Of a stretch of DNA of 54,855 nucleotides, positions 31,061 through 44,999 are shown piece after piece. Position 1 is the stretch's first letter. Every line of letters begins with the position of its first letter. A program made the position numbers and the translations under genes. The stretch lies in assembly GCA_025769875.1 (NCBI GenBank), contig JAGFNK010000353.1, positions 1-54,855 of the forward strand. The letters are read 5' to 3'. The notes below the pieces were generated by a model. That model worked only from the letters and a program-made list of their open reading frames with translations. It was not told where the DNA came from and did not search any database. The DNA comes from Russula earlei. Its lineage: Eukaryota; Basidiomycota; Agaricomycetes; Russulales; Russulaceae.

Positions 31061-33233
31061 CTAGAAGGTCCAAAGACTTTCAACGATATTACGCCCCGGG
31101 TCAAGTTGAGCACCGTCCCTTGTCTCGAAAATGCCCTCAGGCTCGTCGAACTCGACCGGGGGGTCCTTTTTCATGTGCCGCTTAAATTCCCCTTCGATAA
31201 GCTGTTGGCCGAGAATCTCAGCTTCAGTCTCAGCGTAAATCCGTAGACGCACCGTAGCATATGTGTGATCCAAAAAGTCCTCCATAGGGTAGTTCGGTTT
31301 GGTGAACGCCTCCTCGAATATGCGTGCCATTGTCGACACTCCCGCATGGTAGTGGTTTTTGTGCGAATACAATTCCCAGAGTGAGGAATCCAGGGCATTC
31401 GTCAAGTTCGGGTTGAGTTCGTCAGCCAAGAAGGGATCTGAATCGGCGATCAGATTGAACAAGAATAGCGGGAAATGTGTGGGGAGAATAGCAGCACACC
31501 TTCAAAAGGCTCCGAGACTTCCCCATCGCGGTGAACCATACACATCAGTGTAGGGTGACGTTTGAGTATGTTATAAACAAATGGGATCGCGATCACGATA
31601 CTTGACGGAGGCGCAGCGAGCGATAAGCGTGAGAGGCGTTTGACAAACGAGGCCAGAAGCGTCGCAGGCAGATGTCTAGGGAAACCGGAGGCCAAAATGA
31701 GAACCATGTCTATACACAGCATAAACCGCACTCACGTAGAACTCAAAAACAGCTCTGCGAGGCGGAAAAATCGACTTCTGTACTTGACATGGAGGAGATC
31801 TTCGTCGAGGAACGCGTATAAACGAGTGTAAAAAGATGGATAATCGCTATCGCGGGGTGAATGACAGTGAGCGACGAGCGACGATGAGCGACTAACAGAT
31901 TGTATTCCTGCATGAGAATGAACAGAGTGTTGAGAGCCAGTAATCCGACAACACCGCCTGCGCGACCGCATCAGAGAAGGAGATCTAATCGCAGCTCAAA
32001 AGCATACCGTTGTCTACACATCCTCCAACCCAATCCATAATCAATACCGCCCTTGTGAGATGTGGCATAACACCGTGATGCATGACGTTCAACGCCCGAA
32101 TCGAAAGGGCACTTTCGGCGCGTTCGTCGTCGGACAATCGGGGCAGCAGCCGCAGCCAGAGGCGTGTAAAGACCGCACGATGGGAATTCAAAGAGTGTAA
32201 CGACTGATACACCGTCATCTGGTGTAGGCGTATCGACCGCTCCAACGGTTTCTTCTGCCTCTCCACGTCGTCAAAGAACTTACGCCAGTCGTCTTCGGTG
32301 GCGTCAGACACGTTGTCGGTCTCCAGATCCTCAGGTTCAGACGCCGCCGCCGGTGTCTTCTTTGGTCTAGCAGGCTTAGTTTGCAATTCTTCTACCCACC
32401 AAGATTTCAGGTCTGTCTGTGCAACCGGAAATGACTCCAGCCTCTCTAGGAGCGAAAGGAGGTTCTCGGGGACACGAGGATTCATATGAGATGAGGAAGA
32501 TGATAGCAGCGGGCTAAGCAGAAACTTTAATTAAAGACAAACAACAGAAACAAACTTCGTACTCAGCGTCTCTCAAGAAGAACCACCGAACGTCTGCATG
32601 GACGTTCAACCACTTTACCACAAACTGATCTCTCACTTCTAAGTCAAGTTTGTCGGGAGGCGCCTCCAGGATAGACCGCTTTGTCCCTCCTCGTTCTGAA
32701 TGGGGGCATGTTAATAATGCGCCGATGACTTTCTTGAAATGAGGTACATGAAATTGCGGTTGCGGTGACGATCTACTCAGGGAGGTGGAAAGGTGCTTCA
32801 AAAGCGACATGAGGATGTCGAGCGCTGAAGTCTGAGCTCAATTTGAGGATAACGTGTAGTCAAATCACAAGTCAGGAGAGGGACCCACCCTGAGTAAGGA
32901 TTCGGCATCCTGAAGAAGACCACAAAGAAAATGGACGTATTCGTCCAGCCGTTCGAAGATCCAGGCTCGTATGACCTTCCTCTGCTCATCTGTAGAGATC
33001 TCAAGAGAGCCTTTCGAAATAAGCAGGACAAAGATACGGTAACAGGCATAGATCGCTTTGAGGACTGAGTGTGGCTCATCAAGAGAGACAGCCAGGGATA
33101 TGAGATCAACAAGGGAGTTTAAGGACGTGTTCGAGGAGATAGACTCTGTTAATCTACTCTCGAGCTCTTTTATATACGAGTTATCTTGCAGTTTTGTCCT
33201 CTTTCTAGATCCCAAAAGCGAAGGCGGAACCAT
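31061..33233 (-). CDS. NOC4: Noc4/Utp19, ribosome biogenesis protein (CBF/Mak21 family)
   Basis: About 597-614 residues. Exons on the minus strand: 33233-32889, 32831-32563, 32513-32008, 31957-31897, 31846-31736, 31675-31500, 31437-31061, probably with a 51-bp intron at 31252-31202 inside the last. The conserved C-terminal half reads PHLTRAVLIMDWVGGCVD, VGLLALNTLFILMQEYNL, DYPSFYTRLYAFLDEDLLHV, KYRSRFFRLAELFLSS, HLPATLLASFVKRLSRLSL, PFVYNILKRHPTLMCM and NALDSSLWELYSHKNHYHAG, then YPMEDFLDH. This is the signature of Noc4, which pairs with Nop14 in 40S subunit assembly in the nucleolus. Removing the last intron gives TYAT joined to LIEGEFKRHMKK, closer to the family. It is tail-to-tail with eIF2-alpha, 84 bp apart. 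Confidence 0.9.
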
Positions 33234-33510
33234 TGCAAAGGAAAAAAAGAAAAAAAAAAAAAGAAAAACGAAAAAATACAAACGGGAAATCCGGGCCGGC
33301 ATAGTATGTGGGCTATTATATAATTAATCGTACAAACAGAGAAAAGGACAATCAAGAAAGAATCGCGTACTGCGGTACGGTACTATTGAATCAAAAAAAT
33401 GTCCCACAACTCTCGGTTGGGTATGGCGAACAATGCTCGTAGTGACGTTACAAACATACACGTTGCCCCTGTCTTCCTCTTGGGTCGCTGAAAAACCCCA
33501 CGTCATGCAA

Positions 33511-35831
33511 CTATCTGTCCATATCGAACAGGTCATCATCGTCCCCAGTGACGACTGGTCTACTGAGCGGGCTTAATGGCGTACCCCAGCTCTTACCGCT
33601 CGCATTTCGGCTTGTCGTAACGCTCCCTGAGCCTACCAGAGGTCGCGTTGCTGCAATACTTGTGTACTGTGCGCGGGACGCCAGTGACTCCAAAGCGGTT
33701 ACCCCGTGAGGGTGCGAATTGGAGGGGTGAGTGCCTGGCGACATGCCGATCCACTCTGAGAACTGTACACGCTCACTCGCGTTGGCTTGGAAGCTTGTAC
33801 TCGATGCAAATGTACTCGAAGCCGCAGGTGAGGGAACAATGGCAGGAGCCGGCAACGCGTGGATGCGAGAGTAACCTGCTGCGAGGCCCTGTGGGAGGCT
33901 TTGTCCTGGTGCGTGCGCTTGAAGAGCACGAGCGGATGGGGAGAGTGCATTCCTTCCATCCTCTCCGTTGCCTCTAAGATCTCCTCCATTTGGAATGGGC
34001 CTCCCAAGCTGGAAAGACTGGTTGCCAAGGGACTCCGAGGTCCCGTCAAATGGCTGCTGGCGTTGAACAGGTGGAGCAGGCGAAGGATCGTTGATCCGGG
34101 CGAGGAGGTTTGCGGCATTCACGTTCGAAGACCCGTTAACGCTACTAGGGGTGTGCCCGCGTAGACCTGAAACTCCTGCTGCCATTCCGACGCGAGATGC
34201 ACCATTCCTGGCATTCAGATAGTTCTGGTAGTTACCCGGGAGGAAAGCAGCCGAAGCATTGGAGGGTGACAGGAAAGAATTTACGTGATCATCAACGACA
34301 GAATGGCCACCAAAGGCGGACGTGGATCTGAACGAGCTGGGAGTGCCATTGCCAACAGTAGGAACAGTGCTCGCAGGAGGACCAACGTCCATCCCAACCT
34401 TGCGCGGGGAACCCATCGCATTCTGGCTGCCTTCGGACCAAATCGACTTGATATCCCCAAGTAATGATGGGGCCGGCACCGAGCGAGAGTATCGATGGTG
34501 GTGAGTCTCCGCACTCGGCCGGGTGTTCGCACCCCACGCGGTGCCTGCAATCGCATTTGTCGGGTGGGTCCGAGAATACCTCCGAGATTTCTCCTCTGGC
34601 GTCAGCAGCTCACTTAATGAGCCAGGAACGAATTCCTCCAGATCCTCATCCTCAACAACGATCTCGCCACCAAATCCGTCTAAAGCACCACCCGGTGGAA
34701 GCTCTGAGCGCCAAGCGTGGGTTGCACCCAACGAAGCGGCAATGCCCGAACGTGCTTTGAGATCGTCTGAGAGATTGGGCTTATTTTCGTATGAAAAGAA
34801 AACGGATTGCGCGCCAGGGGCAGAGAACGGCGACGTTGACAGGATACCGGCACCCTGGGGGGGTGACGTGCCGGGAGAAAACCCGTTGACACGGGCGACT
34901 TGGCCGTGCGAAGATACCGAACGAGGGGAACCTATGGGACCGAGATCCGCCGGATTTGCAGGTAAACGCATCTGACGAGGCGCGGATGGACTGTGAAACG
35001 GGAGAGGGGAGGAAGAGGCATTCAAAGCCGCCGGTGCTCCCTGCTCGATCTGAACATCTGAAGGCGTGTCATCAGGCTCGGGAAGAGAGAGATTTTCCAC
35101 GGGTGAAGAAGGGAAGGGTTTATTCTGTGCGGGAGCTGTGGGAAGCTTGTTGCTCTCATCGGGTAATCCATACGACGCAAAGTCGGTATCCTGAACGGGG
35201 GGCGCAGGGGCGGATGGAGAGACAGCAACTTTGAGTGGTATCGGCATAGACGCACGTGCTGAACCCTGGAGGATACGTGTGGGGGCAGTTGAACCAGAGA
35301 GAAGAGCGGTGCGCGTTGGACCGCTACCAGAACCAGAAGCTCCGCTCCCAGCACCGGGTTGCGACCCAGATTTGGAGAGCTTTCCGCCCTTTCCACCATC
35401 TTTAGCCTGCCCATTCGCATTGGCAGCCAGCTGCGCAGCTTTCTTGTTTTTACGATCCATGGCCATGCTCTGGCCAGGCAAGATATGTGCGAGGGCGCAT
35501 TTATGGCCAAACTTGCAATTACCCTTGACAAACCAAGCGCAGACGCCTTTTGGTTGTCCAGGTTCGTTGTTTGCATGGGAAAAGGGACACGAGACCCCCG
35601 CGGTACAGGAGCCTACCTTGAAGAACTTGCAGGGAACGTGGGACAGATCTTTGGCTGAGTAGCGGAAACCGCATAAGTAGATAGAGGAGAGACAAGGAGC
35701 CAAGCCATACTTTTGGTAGAACTCTTTGACTTTGGGCCTTTTTCGCGATCTTTACCCTCTCTGTCACGGTCCTTCTCTCGCTCGAGGTCCTGGCTGGACT
35801 CGTGATCGGTATTTTTCTCGAGTACAGGCAT
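33511..35831 (-). CDS. CCCH zinc-finger RNA-binding protein (Lee1/Cps3-like)
   Basis: Exon 1 is 35831-35712 or 35711, then an intron (about 35710-35655), then one long exon to 33511; about 750 residues. Exon 1 gives MPVLEKNTDHESSQDLER followed by a charged DREGKDREK stretch. After the junction come two C-x7-C-x5-C-x3-H fingers: CKFFKVGSCTAGVSCPFSH and CAWFVKGNCKFGHKCALAH. The remainder is low complexity, rich in Ser, Pro, Gly and Asn, with an acidic segment DGFGGEIVVEDEDLEEFVPG and the acidic end VVTGDDDDLFDMDR. Paired CCCH fingers near the N-terminus with a long disordered tail are typical of the fungal Lee1/Cps3 group, thought to bind mRNA. Another reading of the 5' end (EFYQKYGLAPC in the long exon frame) is possible but is cut off by a stop directly upstream. 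Confidence 0.82.
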
Positions 35832-36320
35832 AGATACAAGAGTAAAGAAGGTCAACCAGAGGATGGATACAGATTGGTAGGCGCTAGAAAGAGATCGAAT
35901 AAGAGAATGAGGGTGAGAGTCGGGGAAGCGAGACGAGACGAGGCAATACGAAACGAGAGGGCGGCGTCGAGGGCGGTTGGCGGCAAGCAGCGTGCACTGT
36001 CTATCTTTGGTAATCGGCGTCAATTTTTGACTGGCAGTGGCACGTGGATCTCACGTGCAGGACCAAAGAAGAAAAAAAATCACAGAAAAAAAAGAAGGAG
36101 CACGGCAATGCCAGAGACAATTGCGATCTATATATTGTTGTGAGCATCAGTCGCCTCGGGGAAAAAAAGAGGAGGGTCGGAGAGCCGAGCAGTGGGAGGA
36201 GTGGCAGAACAACAATGCCGTGGCGCATTAATAACCTAGCGCCTAATTGTCTCCGTTTCTCTCGAGCGAAACGTCACTCCGAGTGCGGCTCTGTCGCACA
36301 ACTTTTCATCTTCTCCCAGC
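35832..36320. promoter_or_regulatory. Divergent promoter region, CCCH gene / MAP kinase
   Basis: 489 bp between two start codons on opposite strands. It contains A-rich runs (36066-36100, 36160-36172) and ACGTGGATCTCACGTG-like E-box/ACGT repeats near 36040-36056 (CACGTGG and CACGTG). No coding frame is supported. Confidence 0.45.
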
Positions 36321-37862
<1,542 letters not shown>

Positions 37863-38066
37863 AGCCCATTAGTATTGCAGCAACTTCGTGTATTTGTGAT
37901 TCTGATTATGTACATACCATGAGATGATACCAATGTGAATCTGCACGCTGACATGCAAATAGCTATGGGCATCTTCAGAATGCTGATCCCGTTTGTTTTA
38001 CTACAAGTGGCTTGAAACGGCGATAAGAAATCAGACGGCCACCACCGAACTAGGATCAGGCGTGGG

Positions 38067-39562
38067 TTATAGAAGCATTCTCCCCGACCATCGAGGCATT
38101 GGGATACATTCGCGCACATTCTCGACTCCCCCTATCCAACTAATGAGTCGTTCAAAACCCATTCCATATCCACCATGCGGTGCGCCACCAAATTTGCGTA
38201 ATTCAGTATACCACCGATAAGCTTCCTCGTCCAGCCCTTGCTGTTTAATGGCGGCCTCCAGCACAGTCACCCGCTCTTCGCGTAGCGAACCCCCGACGAG
38301 CTCCCCAACATGTGGCACAAGAAGATCGAAGCACGCGACCGTCTTGCTGTCATCATTCTGGCGCATGTAGAATGGTTTGATGGACGCGGGATAGTCCGTG
38401 ATGAAGATGGGACCGTGAGCAAAAGAATCCGCAAGCCAACGCTCATGCTCGCTCTGTAGCGCTGTGCCCCACCGAGGCGTGAATTCGAAGCGAGCACCAC
38501 TCATTTGGAGCTCATGGATTGCGTCAGTGTATGTGATACGCGCCCATGGCACTTCAGACGCCGGTTTCGCCATCACCGCCCACGATGCGCCGATATCTGA
38601 CCGTAGAAGATCTCGGTCTGGGGACTCGAGTCGCAAGACGTGCTTGATAGAAGCTTCCGCAACGTCGCACAGATCGTCGATAGAGCGGACGAAAGACCAT
38701 TCTGCCTCGAGCATCCAGAATTCAGCGAGGTGTCTTGAAGTTTGCGAGCGTTCGGCGCGAAAACACGGGGAGAGTGTCCAGACTCGGGCCAAGGCATTCG
38801 AGACAGCTTCAAGATGTAGTTGTGACGAGACGGTCAGGTACGATGGCTTGTTGAAGAATTCTGTATTCTCCGTAGATACCCCTCGTCCGCCCGGGTGAGA
38901 CGGGACAGACGCAAGGCGAAAAGACTCGCCGGCGCCCTCGGCATCGTTGGAGGTTATGATCGGAGTGTGGACGTAGATAAAGTCGTTGTTGTGAAAAAAT
39001 TCGTGTAAACGGCGCATGACGGTGTCTCGCAGTCTCAGCACTGCACCTTGCACATCGGTACGAGCTCGCAAGTGCGCATGATCCCGAAGATATTCCGTCG
39101 TGAGGGCTTGCTTCTGAATGGGATAAGTCTACGAGCAAGCGTGAGATGCAGTAAACACTGGGGTGGAAACTGCATGCACCTCTGGGTCGCACACACCGAG
39201 AACTTGTACATCTTCTGCCAGCAGCTCACTATCTTGACCAGGCCCTAGACTTGGCGTGAGGATTCCCGTGAGACGAACACTGGCTCCGTTCGTCAAGCTT
39301 GTGTATGTCAGCATTCTAACGCAATGAGAAAGTTGTAGTAAACTAACACCTTTGCGAGCATCGGGTTTCGGAAAACCACTTGAAGACCGTTCGGAGTGGT
39401 GCCGTCGTGAATCATCGCAAATGCGATACTCTTTTGGAGTCGGACCGATTTGACCCACCCGTGCACATGTATGGACTCGTTGCTGGGCTTTGATGCGAGT
39501 ACCTGGCGGATTGTGCTTCCGAATTGAATCGGATTGCGAGCGGATATGAGTCGTCTAAACAT
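38067..39562 (-). CDS. Asparaginyl-tRNA synthetase, probably mitochondrial
   Basis: 470 residues. Exons on the minus strand: 39562-39348, 39315-39180, 39128-38067 (1413 nt, whole codons). A basic start MFRRLISARNPIQFGSTIRQ resembles a mitochondrial presequence. The OB-fold anticodon-binding domain follows: IHVHGWVKSVRLQKS, LTNGASVRLTGILTPSLGPG, VLGVCDPE. The class II catalytic core has motif 1 (RRLHEFFHNNDFIYVHTPII), motif 2 (FRAERSQTSRHLAEFWMLEA) and motif 3 (GGYGMGFERLISWIGG). The order and GxGQxxEL-type OB segment fit AsnRS. Lack of the long N-terminal extension of the cytosolic enzyme supports the mitochondrial form (Slm5/NARS2). Convergent with the MAP kinase gene. Confidence 0.9.
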
Positions 39563-41662
39563 GCCAGCCAGTAACAGATATTGGGTGAAACAAGTCAACA
39601 GTGCACGTGACCGCGACGTCTCGTTTCTCGTTTCCAGTGGCGTTGAATTTTGTTTTCTTCTATAACCTTCATTCATGGCCGTAAAGCCCCAAACACTGGG
39701 CGAAGCACACTCATCCACGCGGTGACCACGTCGCACTGTCAAAGATTTATACGCGAATTGCCGTGTCAGAAAATTCTGACGTTTTCAAATACACGCTTGC
39801 AATTCCATGGGCGCCGCGACAACCAGGTGTACAGATACCGGAAACACCGCAGTAGTTGATCAAGCTCTTGTTCTAGATGTGCGTTACACCGCAAAACATA
39901 CCTTCCGGTTCCGTAACCGCATCCGCAGATACGTTGCCATTCAATGCATGCGAACCAAGTTACGATACGGGTGCTGTGAACACCCATAGATCAGCTCACC
40001 ATGACCCCTTTAGAAGCATATGGAAAAATCCGCCATGAACCATTCGTTTGTAATGTCGTGCGTGGTTATGAAATAAAAGTATGTTGCCGTGAAGGTATTT
40101 TGACTTTTGGACCCTCAATGAGGTGTGTTGCATTTTACGCTGACCTGCTACAACGATTTCCTCGTATGGAACACCGGCTAAATCATCATCTTCCTGTCCA
40201 TTAGCCTTCTCCCTTCTACCGCTCCTCACATTTCTGTTCTGTGTCTTCTTTTAACGATCTACCTTGCTGTTCTGAATAGAAATGTGTTTAGACTCCAGCC
40301 GACACCTCTTCGTCTTTATCAGGACATTAACGTTGTCTTGCTTCTTCTGACACATCGTGGCGCATTCAAAGATTCTAGGCAGGACGAGGCTATCAGCTGT
40401 GGTGACTGATTGACACCGTTTACTTGTCGATTTTCGGATCACGGTTCTGTTGTGGCGCATCAGAAATATTCAGAGCGAATCGCCGCCACAATGACACACA
40501 TCTGCGCGGTGTTTACTGAACCCCCTCTCGTGTTTCATGGCGAATGGCAGGGCGTATACCGTCAAACGTGTGATTCATGGTTCGGGTGGAAAGAGATGCT
40601 CCTAGGTCCTGCCTCGCACCGCAAGGAGACTTTCGGAGGTATACCGGGTTTCATCGTGTGGAAATTGTAGCACGGCTACTCAAAGCGAGACGAATTTGTT
40701 GAGTGTAATTTCCATTTCGGCATAACTTTTTGACTGATGATCTCCGCGGCATAAGTGTTTGAGTTATCTCCTCTCTTTCCGCGTCGCCTGTTTTGCTTGG
40801 CGGTTGGTGCACAGATGAAGACGTGCTCTGGTAACGAAGTGGAGTGCGACGACAATCCCGAAGTATACACCTCCGCCTTCCACAAAGGTCGAGGTGTGTG
40901 TTTACGCTTTCATGATGTGAGCTCGCGCCGCGTTACGGATGGTATTACGTGCTCTATGCGAATGTCTTGTGTGCACCTGCACGCCGATCGCCTCATATCC
41001 GGGAGCAATGACATGGGGAGGCTTCGCATGGGAACCACGTGAGAGCCTGACCTTGATTACATTACGATCGAATAAGAGTTGCGTCACCGTTACGACTTAC
41101 TGTGGAATCCCACGTTTCGCTAGGTCCCGCTCGTTGACTTCAACTTGAAGTCGAGGCTACATGGTTCACACGCGGACCGCTCCTTGCTTGCACTGCAGGC
41201 AAGAGTTAGGGCCAGAGCCAGCTGCGGGCCCGACCTTTCTTGCTCTCCTTGGCAACCTCATTGACCATCCTAGACGCTAAGGAGTGTCACATTCTCCTCG
41301 AAGCTCCCTGCGTGCAGTCGGTGTCTGCCAAAGTGAGCACTCAAACGCCGTGAAAAATAGCCTTTCCTACTTTGAGTCTCAATGCGGGCTCGGGGTTGAC
41401 TCACGTCATCTCCGAAATTCACCCGAAACCGCGGCTGTTAGGGCATGTTGGTGACCTTCAACCTTCTCAATACGCTCATGTCGTGGTTGCCGCACATTAG
41501 ATAGGTGTTTTTCCACGACATTCGGCGGGTTTTCAAAAGCGTAATGAATGCGGCGTTCATAGATCGGCTATGCTTATCGTCCGACTCATCTGGAAGAGGA
41601 CGTAGCGCTGCATCCTGGACGCATTAAAAGAATGTATGCTTGGCCATTCGTTCTTCAGCACA
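39563..41662. other. Interval without recognised gene
   Basis: 2.1 kb with many short overlapping frames on both strands and no protein motif. CpG content is ordinary. The interval contains no obvious repeat. Short ORFs such as 40410-40670 and 40755-41042 are not supported. Confidence 0.5.
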
Positions 41663-42331
41663 ATGGCATATCGTCTCCCCACGCACCTCGGGTCTCTCGT
41701 ACCTCCCCCTGCAGAACAACTACAGCAAAGGCGGCCATGGCAAGGAATTCTTACCCTCACTTTCATGAACGCATCCCAGGGTGTCTCTCAGGATGTCTAC
41801 GTCACCGCGACAGAGACTGACGGCGACAGGTGCGTCTTGAGCAAGCGAAGTTAGTCCGCACGGGCCGTATTAACGTGTGCTAGTCGAATGGACCTTTGGC
41901 CGAGGCGCTTATATGTCTATCTAGGCGCGCGTCGCACACAGCACAACGATATAAAGGCCTGGGTTAAACGGTTTGCTCCGCCAGTCTGTGCGCTGATGGC
42001 CGACAAGCTTCCCGATCCCGCCGCCAATGCATTGAATCAGGCAACTTTTGCCAATTTGAGTCGCATGCTGCTTGACAATCAGATCGTGAGCGCAGGTGCT
42101 AATTTCTCGTGCAGACTTGAGTGCTCACTCTACCTGCAGCTCGCGCTGACACCTTGGGGCCAAGACAACTTGCCTGGTGCTGGGATGATGATTTACCCAA
42201 CACCCTCATCCCCGTCGCTCCTTGTTGGAGCAGTATTCTTGTCTGGGCCTTTCCCTGACTTTGCCACATATCAGCAACAGCCTCCCCGCCCGAACCCTGC
42301 CTTGGCACAGTCGTCTCAGCACCAGGTATAG
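41663..42331 (+). pseudogene. Med25-like PTOV/ACID-domain gene or gene fragment
   Basis: Exons 41663-41829, 41884-42085 and 42140-42331 join in frame (561 nt, 186 residues). The joined product reads RRPWQGILTLTFMNASQG, then EDGDS-like TETDGDS across the first intron and LWPRRLYVYLG, then LLDNQI joined to LALTPWGQDNLPGAGMMIYP and LVGAVFLSGPFPDFATY. W-x-G-x-L at the start, WP-(R/K)-L in the middle and a final strand before xFP match the pattern of the Mediator Med25 activator-interaction (PTOV/ACID) domain as I remember it. The N-terminal von Willebrand domain of Med25 and its linker are not found upstream, so this is either a stand-alone domain protein or a truncated duplicate. Both introns are 54 bp, hence in-frame if retained. 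Confidence 0.5.
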
Positions 42332-44140
42332 GGTTCCCGTTCGTATCTTCCTGTCTCTTCTCAACATGCGCCTCTTTGTTAGAACCCATATGGTAGCCAC
42401 CACAGCTCGGGTCGATATCCAGCACCCTGAACTCAAGCAGGGCTGACAGAAAGTAGGGGACTCGTCCATTCCTCCCCACTTTGCCGGATGTCTTGGTCCC
42501 GTTCATTCCCTCTAGACCGTGATCTTGTAGCAATAGCTGTCTTTGCTCTTGATTTGACTCCTTATCAGCTTCCGTGCTATTTATATAGAGAAAAACTCTG
42601 CTTGCATCATCAACTTCCATTTCTGACCCAACATAGACTTATTTCACCATGTAACTATTTTGTCTATACTCACCTCGTACTTCACGAGCACGCTGGTTCG
42701 GTGCCGAATACTATCCTCTGTGATACAACTCATGTTTCAGGTGGAGATTTCGTGCTTTGTGGTCATTCTTGATAGATCCCAATGGCTGACAACAACAAAG
42801 TTGGGTTTTACAAGATTTACCTTGACATTGACGATCGGCAAACCTAATAGAACAAGGCCCAGGTGCGCGTGCATATGGTTTGGGGCAAACTACCCCTCGA
42901 TTGAGGACACATGGCCAAAGTGGATAAATACGCCGACACCATTTTGGGGACGAAGCATGAACCGGAAATGATGCGCAACATTCGCGCCAAGTCGAATATC
43001 AGAGCGCTTGCAAAGCATCGAAACGCGCTGACCGTGACTTAATGGGCGTCCGTTGGGACATCGAAATTCATTCCCGTTCGAGCTTCCTCCATGAGCCCAG
43101 CGGCGGCGCGCAAATACCATTAAGTGACAGGTACAACTGACGTAGTGAATGAACGGTACCTGTGACTCACAAGTTCGTTAAGCGCGGAGTGAAACCGCAG
43201 ACCCTGAACGGGCGTGCGCGAGCTTATGCTCAGCCCCTTCAACTCTCGGGGCAATCATCCTCACGTTGCCTGCGCAACCGCAACTCGCATACCAATGGGG
43301 AAGTCGGGGAAGTTCCAGGCGAGTTCGGTTGGCGGCGGCATCCAAACACTGCTTGTTAACTGCGGCTATGGCCGCTCGGCATGCGCTCGCGCCACCACCC
43401 TGTCCTTCTTGCGCCCGGCGGCTCCCAAGGAAGCAAGGAAGACTCGCTGGAGCGCGGGTCTACCTGTCACGGGTTTGGAGTGTGTAATAGTATCAGGCAC
43501 CAGTTATGGGCGATGGATTACACCCTGGGCGTTTCAACGTCTTGGAGCTGGCGGCGGCTGGCGAGCGCGAGGCGAGCGCTGCTGCCGAGTTTGGTTTCTT
43601 TATCCGCCGCTTCAGGCCGAACACGTGATTCGCCCTGTTTCATCACATCCCAAACTGAGCGCCGAGAGCCTCTGAACGGTGAAATTGGGCACCTCCACGA
43701 CGAACCGAACGTTCACCCTCACGGAACGGCAATCGGAAGGGCTCACCTTCGGATTCGCTGCCCGGTAGGCTCACCACTACTATGTGTTCATCTCCGGGGA
43801 GTGATTCCCGCGCAGTCGAGCGACATTCTTGTTTGCGATTACTCGTTAAGCGTCCCGTCCAGCCAGGGGATAGGAACGCCGTCCGCAAACCGGATCCATC
43901 TCAATTTCCGATGACCCTGCAACGGGTTGGCATGTCCAGCCGATTGAATGGGAGGAGATATGCGCACCTACAGCACAAACCAAATTGGTGAAAACAAGCG
44001 ATCTGACGCACGGCAGATGCAAGTGACCCCCAATAAGCGCTATCGCCTGGAGTCCAAAGAGAAAGACAACAAATGAATCAGCTCGATATTTTTTATTGAA
44101 CGGACCACGTCGCATCTCTAGAGCACTGCACACCTCCCTC
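42332..44140. other. Interval without recognised gene
   Basis: 1.8 kb. Many ORFs overlap (for example 43214-43675, 43381-43914) but they are mutual shadows in CpG-rich DNA and none has a motif. Exons continuing the Med25-like fragment could lie at the left edge but could not be joined. Confidence 0.45.
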
Positions 44141-44683
44141 CTAAACCTGTTCACATTCCCTCTTGATCTCTGCAACGAGATCTTGAAATCTTTGAACTCC
44201 TTCGTCTTCCAAAATGTTACAGTCCCAGCGGTTCAATGGAGCAGTATCGGTCTCCAGTTTAGGGTGAGGAGGTATGCGGGCAGGAAGGATATGGGTGTGC
44301 TTGTCATAGGTGTAGAAGGAAAGCTGCGTGCCAAAGGCGCTCACTCCGTTGAGGGTATCCAGAGGGCAGATAGGGGCCAAATCCCCCATCCGTTTCCTCA
44401 TCTGACTATCTGCCTCCTCGCGAGCAGATTTAAGGGTGATCTCCGCCGGCTCTTTTATCTCCAAGAAAAGGACGGATTTGTCCTCCAAAAGAACTTCAAA
44501 CTCGATGATGAAATTTACCGAATCGTGAGAGTCAATGATGGAGTAGGTATAAGGAGCGACGGTGTAATCGGGAAGAGGTATACAGAAGTTAATTGTATGG
44601 CCCATAGCATAGAAGTCATTTTCACGGGCATTGGCAGGGACGGTACTGAATCGCTTTGTAATCTTCGCAGACCAAGGAGTCAT
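44141..44683 (-). CDS. Orphan protein with ExK-type nuclease-like core
   Basis: A 180-residue single-exon frame starting at 44683. It contains FIIEFEVLLEDKSVLFLEIK followed by EPAEITLKSAREEADSQMRK, then MGDLAPICPLDTLNGVSAFG. A beta-strand, acidic residue, strand ending in E-x-K, then a long helix is the shape of PD-(D/E)xK nuclease folds. Similar small proteins with GVSAFGTQ and PPHP segments are, from memory, widespread and uncharacterised in Agaricomycetes. No function is assigned. The end at 44141 follows a charged helix EIKRECEQV. It stands alone, flanked by intergenic and transposon DNA. Confidence 0.6.
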   Translation of the reverse strand: MTPWSAKITKRFSTVPANARENDFYAMGHTINFCIPLPDYTVAPYTYSIIDSHDSVNFIIEFEVLLEDKSVLFLEIKEPAEITLKSAREEADSQMRKRMGDLAPICPLDTLNGVSAFGTQLSFYTYDKHTHILPARIPPHPKLETDTAPLNRWDCNILEDEGVQRFQDLVAEIKRECEQV

Positions 44684-44999
44684 TTTCTTTCTACTAGATT
44701 GTCATGAGACAGAATATAGGAACACATGGAGGGACATACGTAGAAAATATCTGAACGTCGGGTCAGCGGGTTATGCTGCAGGGTAACCTAAGCTGTAGCG
44801 CGAAAGGTTTTGATGGCCACTGGGTGTTCTCGTCGTCTTGGCTTGGAGTGGTCTCCCTTACGGACGGTAAGCAGAGACCAGCGCGCGGCGGTGTCCGAGC
44901 TGGGTGTGCGGTCGTATGCACACGCGTAAATTCGAAGAGCGTGCGCGGGATAGCTGGCGTGGTGTCCCTCCCTGTGTTCCTATATTCTGTCTCATGACT

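Noticed and set aside
35519..35839. Alternative N-terminus for the CCCH protein (frame beginning near 35839)
   Set aside because: It does not join the zinc-finger frame, whereas the frame from ATG 35831 splices cleanly into it.
42099..42620. 173-codon minus-strand ORF
   Set aside because: Partly antisense to the Med25-like exons, with no motif; composition suggests a shadow frame.
43214..43914. Overlapping plus-strand ORFs of 150-180 codons
   Set aside because: Three frames are open at once in CpG-rich DNA and none resembles a protein family; not supported as genes.
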